Below, piece after piece: positions 1 to 6,481 of a DNA stretch of 10,562 nt. Below the pieces are notes generated by a model that was not told where the DNA came from, did no database searches, and saw only the letters and a list, made by a program, of their open reading frames with translations. A program made the position numbers and the translations under genes. This stretch comes from Ochromonadaceae sp. CCMP2298. Its lineage: Eukaryota; Sar; Synurophyceae; Ochromonadales; Ochromonadaceae. The stretch spans positions 1 to 10,562 of the forward strand of contig MU634730.1 of the NCBI GenBank assembly GCA_026770595.1. Direction: 5' to 3'. Numbering within the stretch: the first letter of the stretch is position 1; each line of letters starts with the position of its first letter.

Positions 1-945
<945 letters not shown>

Positions 946-985
946 TGTCGGCGCAATATATTGGGTTACGATAAATATAAATTAT

Positions 986-1012
986 GGGTAAATATTGGGT
1001 TCAATATTTCCC
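986..1012. repeat. Short AT-rich hairpin
   Basis: AAATATTG and CAATATTT pair perfectly around a GGTT loop. The stem extends outward by GGG/CCC across one bulged T. It lies in the 87-bp gap between the MULE fragment start and the TTAA-flanked terminus at 1033. No coding content is seen here. Confidence 0.7.
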
Positions 1013-1032
1013 ACATCAAGTGAGGACATTAA

Positions 1033-1055
1033 GAGGGGAATTCCCCTGCTGTGTG
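1033..1055 (+). repeat. Left inverted terminus of the TTAA-flanked element
   Basis: The terminus contains the 12-bp palindrome GGGGAATTCCCC followed by TGCTGTGTG. It pairs with the right terminus at 4779-4802. It is preceded by TTAA (1029-1032). Confidence 0.75.
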
Positions 1056-1444
1056 TGTCCCTGCACTCAAAACAGATCACTTTTATAAAAAGTCGCACAT
1101 TTTTGGTTTCTACAATTATTCTTGGCCAGTGTGGGCAGTTTTTAGAACTGGGTTTTAGTATCGTTTTACTTTTATATGCGTCAATTACTGATTTTTATCA
1201 TATTTATTATGCCATATTTATTGGGACAAAAAGGCAAACTGCCAAAAAAAAACTTCGAGAGTCCTCTCAATCTCTCCTACTGTAGCAAAGGACTCCATTC
1301 ATGATCCATGGACCAACCCTTGGCATTCCTGCTGACCTCTCTGGCATCAGCAGATGTCAAGCGCATCCATCTGCTACCTTCCGCGCTGACGCCGGCCAGG
1401 AGCACCTCAAGGCCTGGCGGGGCGGCAAAATGGGAATCCTGTTC

Positions 1445-1523
1445 AAAATTTTCCGGGGGGCGCTACCCCCCTCACTCCCCGTCCCTCCGGGAGGGCCCCT
1501 CAAGGGAGGCCCCTGCGGGGAGC
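1445..1523 (+). repeat. GC-rich hairpin cluster A1
   Basis: It starts AAAATTTTCCGGGGGG and strings together inverted repeats: GGGGGGCGCTACCCCCC, CCCTCCGGGAGGG, and an imperfect GCCCCTC/GGGAGGC pair ending in CCCCTGCGGGG. The same module recurs at 1782-1848, 9721-9798 and 10054-10132. Confidence 0.85.
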
Positions 1524-1579
1524 TTAGGTGGCGCAGCGCGCACTCACAGCTGCCGGAGGTGTGATGTGCGGTGAGGTGG

Positions 1580-1656
1580 GGTGGAGATTGGTGAGGTGGG
1601 GTGGGTTAGCAGAAGTAAGACAGTAGTCTTCATGGTTCGAACCAGCTTCTCCACCA
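1580..1656 (+). other. tRNA-like / pol III promoter-like core of copy A
   Basis: GGTGGAGA (1580-1587) and TCTCCACC (1648-1655) pair perfectly and enclose exactly 76 nt, ending in CCA. Inside lie an A-box-like TGGTGAGGTGG (1589-1599, one mismatch to TRGYNNARNNG) and a B-box-like GGTTCGAACCA (1634-1644), spaced as in tRNA genes. A canonical T-stem and anticodon arm do not form, so this is not a functional tRNA. A decayed tRNA-derived (SINE-type) head or chance resemblance are the options. Confidence 0.35.
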
Positions 1657-1781
1657 GCCCAAGGTAAGTGGAAAGCAATTTGACCGTACGTTATTCAATT
1701 ATATCTTACTGTTTCATTAAACACTACTATAGCGTCCTGCGCAGCCTCGTGGTCGCTGCTGCGCAGAGGTGAAACCCCCCC

Positions 1782-1848
1782 AAAAATTTTCCGGGGGGCT
1801 CCGCCCCCCTTACCCCCCGCCCCTCCAGGGGGGCCCCTCCGGGGAGCC
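1782..1848 (+). repeat. GC-rich hairpin cluster A2
   Basis: This is the second copy of the module inside repeat A, beginning AAAAATTTTCCGGGGGG, with GGGGGGCTCCGCCCCCC, CCCTCCAGGGGGG and CCCCTCCGGGG. It lacks the final CCCCTGCGGGG hairpin of the other three copies. Confidence 0.85.
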
Positions 1849-1853
1849 TATGA

Positions 1854-1872
1854 TAAGCGCTGCTCACGCTTA
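1854..1872 (+). repeat. Small hairpin conserved between repeat copies (copy A)
   Basis: TAAGCG pairs with CGCTTA around the loop CTGCTCA. In copy B (10137-10159) the corresponding stem is GCTGAGCG/CGCTCAGC with the loop CTGCTCG, so one A-T pair here is a G-C pair there. Confidence 0.65.
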
Positions 1873-2024
1873 CCGTGCGAGCAGCTCGATATGCCTACAA
1901 GCTTATGTACGACGAGAGGCGGGAGCAGGTGGCCACGGCGATGAAGGTACGAGTTGTCTCTCCTCGCGAGACTAAGGTGCGTGGAGGTGAATTCTCTCTG
2001 CTTTGCTCCTCTCACTTTGCTCTA

Positions 2025-2047
2025 ATCTACTCTACTCTACTACTCTA
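2025..2047 (+). repeat. TCTAC pentanucleotide tract (copy A)
   Basis: A short pyrimidine-rich tandem of TCTAC lies about 40 bp before a CAG that resembles a 3' splice site. The equivalent tract in copy B is longer. Confidence 0.8.
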
Positions 2048-2328
2048 TGCCTCTTATTGTCTCAACAGCTCCGCCCCAGGCATATGGAATCCGGGAACCT
2101 GGGACTGGGGCTGGAGGCCGGTATAAACTCGAACCTGGGACCCCCCCACCCCCCTACTAAGGTGAAAATAATGTTTCTGGGATTAAAAGGAGGAGTATAT
2201 CTGGTATGTTGTATGTGACATGTGATCTGATATATATATGTGGCAACTCTATATTCCGTTTAATTACACAACCCTATAACACCACGGCGGCAGGTACGAT
2301 TGCTGAGAGAGATCCTGCTGGATCAGAT

Positions 2329-2804
2329 ATCGATAGGAGGAAGTGAATATGGATAGGATATGAATATGGATAGGATATGGGTATGAATATGGATATGAAT
2401 ATGTATAGCATATGAATATGGATAGGACATGAATATGCATAGGCTATGAATATGGATAGCTTATGAATATATGGATAGCATATGAATATGGATAGGACAT
2501 GAATATGCATAGGCTATGAATATGGATAGCTTATGAATATATGGATAGCATATGAATATGGATAGGCTATGAATATGGATAGGATATGAATATCGATAGC
2601 ATATGAATATGGATAGGCTATGAATATGGATAGGATATAAATATCGATAGTATATGAATATTCACAGGATATGATTCGGTTATGGATATGATTCGGTTAT
2701 GGATATGGATAGAATATGAATATATTGATAGGATATGAATATGGATAGCATATAAATATACGGATAGGCTATGAATTTGGATATGATATGAATATCGTAG
2801 GGAG
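2329..2804 (+). repeat. 17-bp GATA/ATG-rich satellite with 70-bp higher-order repeat
   Basis: The basic unit is ATGAATATGGATAGGMT (17 bp), with 19-bp variants carrying an extra AT. A 70-bp higher-order unit (17+17+17+19) is repeated perfectly: 2411-2480 equals 2481-2550, and identity continues for another 10 bp. Units become irregular after about 2640. The tract follows composite repeat copy A after about 125 bp of unremarkable sequence. The minus-strand reading frame across it is only a translation of the repeat. Confidence 0.93.
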
Positions 2805-3531
2805 TTTGATAACCTGTATAGATATGATAAATGGAACCGTTAGATTGTACATATACCTATGCTGACTTATACCCACCTACAACCATACCATATATACTTA
2901 CCTCTCTCTGCGTATTCTTGACCCGCCTCGAATTGGCAGTGAGGACGCCTGAGGCTATGAGGAAGTCTACAAACTTTTTCACGGTCTCGGCTGTCCTACT
3001 GACGCCGCGAGGTGCTGGTTCCTGGACGGGGACAGCAGCCGCGACACCGTGCTGGGCGATGTGGTGGCCGATCCGGGTAAAAACCCTGTCAGGTATGGAT
3101 GTACCGCAAAACGCCTCCATCTGCTGTTTTGTCTACCCTGCTGCTCTGAGAAGAGACCCTATCTGCACTGCGAGATTAGTATCATCCTCATGCAAGTACG
3201 CTCTAATGAAGGCATTTTAAATCTCTTCCTGGATACATTCTGTCATATTGCTGTCCACTGCCCCAGGTAACAGCTGCCGCAGCTGGCCCCAGAGCCCCTT
3301 GTGGGCGCATTTCGGGAAAAACTCCTGTAACGCCGCTAACACAGAGACCTTGCAGTAATGTTGCCTTGTTTTGCCCATTCTCTCGACGGGCATATAGAAG
3401 TGAGGCTTGCTGCTGGCCACCAGGAGCTGCGTGGAAATGCCTGATGCTGGCGTATGGGCGTTGGGTGCGAGCGGGATATGGACAGGGGCTAGCATGGGGT
3501 AGAGCGTCTGGGCGAGCGTGTGGACAGGAAG

Positions 3532-3592
3532 AGCAGCAAGGACAGGGGCAGGGGCAGGGATAGGGGCAGCGGCAGGGACAGTTAGGGTTTGA
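3532..3592 (+). repeat. GGCAGG/GACAGG minisatellite
   Basis: Imperfect tandem GGACAGGGGCAGGGGCAGGG units. On the minus strand they encode the Pro/Ala-rich linker of the pseudogene. Confidence 0.8.
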
Positions 3593-3668
3593 ACAGTGCT
3601 TCGATATGGTTTCTTGCCCATTGTTAGAGTTGTTACACGTGGCCGCGGTCTCTTTTCGTGAGCACTGC

Positions 3669-3737
3669 TCCTGTTGCTACTGCTGCTACTGCTACTGCTG
3701 CTTCTGCTGCTACTGCTGCTGCTGCTGCTGCTGCTGT
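3669..3737 (+). repeat. (CTG)n / (CAG)n triplet repeat
   Basis: CTG and CTA triplets run almost without interruption, with a pure CTG stretch near 3712-3735. On the minus strand they read AGC/AGT and give a polyserine tract inside the pseudogene. Confidence 0.95.
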
Positions 3738-3891
3738 CTGTTCTATATTGATTTATTAAGAATGATCTGATGGCATTCCACTCTTCCCCTTCGGGCTTGC
3801 TGCTCAGCCAGTGCCACCTACGCGGCTTGGCGGGGTGGCCTGGCAGCTTCAGCATGCAGAATTCGCCACGGCAATCAGCAATGGTTGGCAA

Positions 3892-4383
3892 TCACTTCGC
3901 TCGCGGCTGCAAAGTAATTCCTCGCAATCTATGCTGCTGCGCACTTGTGCAGTCGCGAGCAGTCAAGCGATTCGCGATTTAACGCAGCCACCAGCAACTC
4001 TGAGCTAGTAGAATTTCAGCAGTTGGCAGCAGTGCCCTTCATGGCGTTTCTCACTAATTTCCCGCAGCAACAAGCAAGGCACCCTTTCGCAGCATTTTGC
4101 AAAACAGCTCGCGACCAAAAAAAGGATAGATTTCTCGCAACAATTACCCGCCGGCAATTTGTTAAGCAGTTTTTTGCAAAATTTCCCTGTCCCCTTTTCC
4201 CAGTTGCAGCCAGAACCATTCGAACAGCACTGCGTCGTGCTGCGCCTCCTTCTCCGATATATAATATTCGCCAGATAACTGTGTATAGGGCTGTGGTCGC
4301 ACTTTGGTGTTGCGCACGGTGCCGTATAGGCGGAAGCGTCTACCCTCAGACCGCTCCTGCACCACTGTATGCATCGACATGCT
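3892..4383. other. No supportable gene; GCAATT/TTGC-rich stretch
   Basis: Short open frames exist on both strands (for example minus 4386-4162) but none shows a recognisable domain or convincing splice structure. The sequence is unusually rich in scattered GCAA/TTGC and GCAGCA words between 3860 and 4180, like a decayed degenerate repeat. Some of it could be upstream exons or introns of the minus-strand pseudogene. Confidence 0.4.
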
Positions 4384-4687
4384 CAAAACCTGTCCGAGAC
4401 CTCTAGGAATAAGAAGCGTTAGCTACTACAAAATAAAGCAGAGCTGGATCACAGCTATACAGCTAGAATGGCGGGCTTACTATTGCAGGTCGGGGCGTCC
4501 TTGTTGCTACAGCTGCTTCTCAAATTCGGCGATCCCAGAAACGAAATTTTTAATATCGAAGAGCTTTACACGAAGAGGCGGCGCGCCAATAGTAAGCCCG
4601 CCATTCTAGGCGCCCGACAAGACCGACAATTGGGATTGATTCTGGAGCCCGTCTCCCCGGCTTTCTAGAGGTCTCGGACAGGTTTTG
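4384..4687. repeat. Nested symmetric inverted repeat (two sets of perfect 23-bp arms)
   Basis: The outer arms 4384-4406 and 4665-4687 are exact reverse complements (CAAAACCTGTCCGAGACC onward). The inner arms 4463-4485 and 4587-4609 are also exact reverse complements (CTAGAATGGCGGGCTTAC onward). The left spacer (4407-4462, 56 nt) and right spacer (4610-4664, 55 nt) are unrelated to each other, yet each is bounded by CTAG on both sides. The centre (4486-4586, 101 nt) is unique. Open frames crossing this block are by-products of the palindrome. Confidence 0.9.
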
Positions 4688-4778
4688 GAGTTGCAAGACG
4701 CACAGCCAGATCCTGCAATGAATGTGAGCAAAAATTTCAAAAGTCGGGGGTTTGCCGAACCGGGGGTGATAGATACAC

Positions 4779-4802
4779 CCACACAGCAGGGGAATTCCCC
4801 TT
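4779..4802 (-). repeat. Right inverted terminus of the TTAA-flanked element
   Basis: This is the reverse complement of the left terminus over 22 bp, including the GGGGAATTCCCC palindrome. TTAA (4801-4804) directly follows the palindrome. Confidence 0.75.
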
Positions 4803-4851
4803 AAAAGTCAGTAAAGATAGTGGATAAAGTTTATTAAGACCGCCGCAACGG

Positions 4852-4859
4852 GCCACGAC
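4852..4859 (+). repeat. Left 8-bp target-site duplication of the hAT MITE
   Basis: GCCACGAC immediately precedes the TAGGG terminus and is repeated exactly at 5199-5206. Confidence 0.88.
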
Positions 4860-5198
4860 TAGGGCTTCCGGCTGATTGGATTTTGTCAGCCCGCCAGGCT
4901 GATTGAATATAGACCAGCCGGGCTGGTCCCGGGCTGGTCCAATAGGGTAATTCCCAGGGGACTTTTGAGGCCAAAAAAATACATTTTTTGGCCAAAAAAG
5001 AGATATTTTCTGGCAAAAAAAATATGTTTTTGGGTATATTGTTTTTTTGGGGAAAAAATGTTATGTTTTTGCCGAAAAACGCGGCTTTTTTTGCCGAAAA
5101 ATATGGTTCGGCCTTTGGCTCCAATCAGCCGACGAATCGGGGGCCGGAGCCCAATCAGCCGCGGCCGATTGGATGGGCTGACTCAGCCGGAAGCCCTA
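4860..5198. mobile_element. hAT-type MITE (339 bp), complete
   Basis: The ends are exact 16-bp terminal inverted repeats, TAGGGCTTCCGGCTGA at 4860-4875 and its reverse complement at 5183-5198, flanked by the perfect 8-bp direct duplication GCCACGAC. An 8-bp duplication together with TAGGG-like ends is characteristic of the hAT superfamily. Subterminal motifs GGCTGATTG(G) at 4870 and 4897 appear inverted as CCAATCAGCC at 5121-5130 and 5151-5160, as expected for transposase-binding sites. The left arm has 9 extra bases (TTGGATTTT) before GTCAGCCC, which directly follows the terminal repeat in the right arm. The interior has no transposase; it holds GACCAGCC/GGCTGGTC and a set of GGCCAAAAAA/TTTTTTGGCC palindromes. 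It is non-autonomous and would need a hAT transposase elsewhere in the genome. Confidence 0.88.
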
Positions 5199-5206
5199 GC
5201 CACGAC
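5199..5206 (+). repeat. Right 8-bp target-site duplication of the hAT MITE
   Basis: GCCACGAC follows the element end (CCCTA at 5194-5198) and matches 4852-4859 exactly. Confidence 0.88.
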
Positions 5207-5398
5207 CCCTCAGCATTGACGGCGTTGCTCATGCGCGCTGGCCCTGACATTAGTCGAGTGTGCCAAAGGCTAGCGCAGGGCGGGGGAGACATTAGTCCTA
5301 ATACGCGACCTGTGCACTATCTCGTGTTTGCGCAACAGCTTGCGTCAGATCTGCCTACTTCGCCGCACCTGACAGCGCCTTCCCCAACATACAGATGA
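5207..5398 (+). pseudogene. Unrecognised plus-strand coding remnant next to the MITE
   Basis: An open frame continues from the MITE edge through ALTALLMRAGPDISRVCQRL and on to a stop at 5398. Ignoring the MITE and one target duplication, the same frame extends upstream to about 4821, after a TAG at 4818-4820. It contains a plausible amphipathic helix but no family I can name. It could be an exon fragment disrupted by the insertion or chance openness; there is no start codon, donor or acceptor I would defend. Confidence 0.25.
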
Positions 5399-5640
5399 TG
5401 TTCGGCAGGCACCTAAGGGGGGCATCTACTCTCTAGCTGTGCTCTTATAACGCAGGCCCAGGTGGGGGTGGCAATGGTGGCTTACAATCAGCAGTAAGCA
5501 CCGTTGCGTCCTTTACGTCTGTTACTATTGTATTTTTTTACCCTCGTCAAACCCTCACTCCCCATCCTCCTTGCCATCCCCTCCTCCTCTATCACCCATC
5601 CCCGATCCTTGGCTGATACTTGCCACCCCCTCCCGCAGGT

Positions 5641-5970
5641 ATCAGCCCCTCAACTGCCAAGCCAACGAGCGCGACAGGTTTTGTCTCTTCCGACGCTACG
5701 TCACCATCGCCCAGGAGCTAACGACCGTTACAGGCGTCTGAACTTTTTAATGTACTTGCCGAGAACGACCCCCATGCTGCCTTTATGACGGGCATGATGC
5801 GCCGGAGAACGAGGATGCAGCGGTGCGAAACAGTGTGGTGTTCGTGCGCGGTGCGGGATTGTGGGAGGCCAACGGCGATTACGCATTTCGGGACATTCTC
5901 TGCGGGGCAGAGGCAACAGCGAGGACCCACGGGGTTACTACGAGTTGCCGTAGTGTGTAGGGTGTAGGAG
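5641..5970 (+). pseudogene. Fragmented plus-strand coding remnant, three frames in succession
   Basis: Protein-like stretches appear one after another in different frames. One around 5713-5780 reads ASELFNVLAENDPHAAFMTG. The next, about 5800-5925, contains SVVFVRGAGLWEANGDYAF, which carries a GAG-x-x-x-x-NG-x-Y pattern I associate with uncharacterised algal proteins. A short one near 5918-5953 reads EDPRGYYELP and then a stop. A pyrimidine-rich tract ending in CGCAG just before 5640 resembles a 3' splice site, and CAG|GCGTCT near 5712 another. Either small introns join these pieces or frameshifts have broken the gene; I favour decay. Function is unknown. Confidence 0.3.
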
Positions 5971-6481
5971 AAGCATGTGCGAGCAGGTATGATGTACGCT
6001 AAAGGCACGTACAATACAAGTGCCATGTTGACAGTACGTACAGTAGTAGTAAGTACTAGTAGTGCCAAAGCAGCACAGGAGAGTGTTCGTAGCAAACAGT
6101 GTAGTTTTCTGTATTCTATGTACACAGTGAAATGTTTCTGTCAACCGTTGTAAGATCCAGTATTTCCATCAAACCCTTTTCCCGGCAAAGCCGATAATTG
6201 ATATCGTGATGCATAGCCGATAAATGCATATCACCAGCAGAGCAGCTGGCTGTCCTCGGAATACGAAAATACAGACGTGCGCTAGAGCCCAAGAGCAGAA
6301 GAGACAGGCGCCTTCAAAGCACCCCCCCTTCACCTCCCTCTCTCCTTCCCCTCGCTCCGACTGCCCCCCGCGCGCCCCCGTCCAAGATCAGTAGTAGGGT
6401 ATGTATAGTAGGAAACACAAGAAGAAGGACTACACCACCTGATTATGAAAACATCTCAACCACTCTATTGTGACTGGCTCT
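5971..6481. other. Intergenic region downstream of RPL14
   Basis: No gene is supportable here. The stretch holds an AGT/GTA-rich patch (6036-6065), two GCCGATAA words, and a strongly pyrimidine-rich tract at 6321-6382. On the minus strand it would contain the RPL14 3' untranslated region and terminator, but I see no clear AATAAA signal. Minus-strand open frames opposite the remnant at 5641-5970 are shadows. Confidence 0.6.

Larger units (their letters stand above)
1309..2204 (+). repeat. Composite dispersed repeat, copy A
   Basis: This roughly 0.9-kb unit matches copy B (9581-10495) in the same orientation over its whole length, with scattered substitutions and small indels. Weaker similarity may extend upstream to about 1230. 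Modules in order: a CCATGGACCAACCCTTGGCA leader; GC-rich hairpin cluster 1; GGTGAGGTGGGGTGG repeats; a perfectly conserved 57-bp core (1618-1674); an AT-rich linker (TTATTCAATTATATCTTAC); a GCTGCGCAG segment; hairpin cluster 2; a small conserved stem; a TCTAC pentanucleotide tract; and a GAACCTGGGAC pair. Several open frames cross it but are not conserved as protein between the copies. I do not recognise the family. No transposase or reverse transcriptase is visible, so it would be non-autonomous if mobile. Confidence 0.9.
2902..3891 (-). pseudogene. Unrecognised, probably element-borne protein with Ser tract; two in-frame stops
   Basis: I do not recognise this family. Read on the minus strand from 3891, one frame runs to a TAA (3219-3217), continues in the same frame to a TAG (3135-3133), and continues again to 2902, where a GTAAGT donor-like site begins. 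The first part has a basic/aromatic start (PRRWHWLSSKPEGEEWNAI), a Ser run from AGC repeats (residues about 53-71), a Pro/Ala-rich linker (residues 105-145), then a more ordered region rich in Leu and Gln (LWGQLRQLLPG). Between and after the stops come LAVQIGSLLRAAG and a segment ending ETVKKFVDFLIASGVL, which look like continuing helices. A decayed gene is the simplest reading. The next exon would have to lie in or beyond the satellite, so the 3' end appears lost. Upstream exons toward 4386 are possible but unproven. Confidence 0.5.
1033..4800. mobile_element. Candidate TTAA-flanked element with inverted termini (about 3.8 kb)
   Basis: A 22-bp sequence starting AGGGGAATTCCCC and continuing TGCTGTGTG occurs at 1034-1055, and its exact reverse complement ends near 4802, so the two copies face each other. 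Immediately outside lie TTAA at 1029-1032 and TTAA at 4801-4804; the left end carries two extra bases (GA) between TTAA and GGGG. TTAA target duplications are known for the piggyBac and Kolobok superfamilies. The interior holds composite repeat copy A, a satellite, a degenerate minus-strand reading frame and a nested palindrome, so if this is one element it is heavily decayed or has received nested insertions. No recognisable transposase domain is seen. The alternative is two separate short elements of one family in opposite orientation. Confidence 0.5.

Noticed and set aside
1301-1574. Two overlapping plus-strand open frames in copy A (and their equivalents in copy B)
   Set aside because: They run through GC-rich hairpin clusters, and their protein sequences are not maintained between copies, which differ by frame-changing indels.
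1580-1656. Functional tRNA gene
   Set aside because: The acceptor-like pairing and TTCGAAC loop are present, but the T-stem, D-stem and anticodon arm do not form.
2274-2510. Minus-strand 78-aa open frame rich in His, Ile and Tyr
   Set aside because: It is a translation of the satellite repeat.
2329-2804. CRISPR-like array
   Set aside because: Units are contiguous with no unique spacers, and the genome is eukaryotic; it is a satellite.
4304-4668. Plus-strand open frames across the nested palindrome
   Set aside because: They are generated by the inverted arms and show no domain; the MAGLLLQVG start is the inner arm itself.
5718-6144. Minus-strand open frames opposite the plus-strand remnant
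   Set aside because: No recognisable domains or splice sites; Thr/Leu/Cys-rich translation typical of antisense or intergenic sequence.
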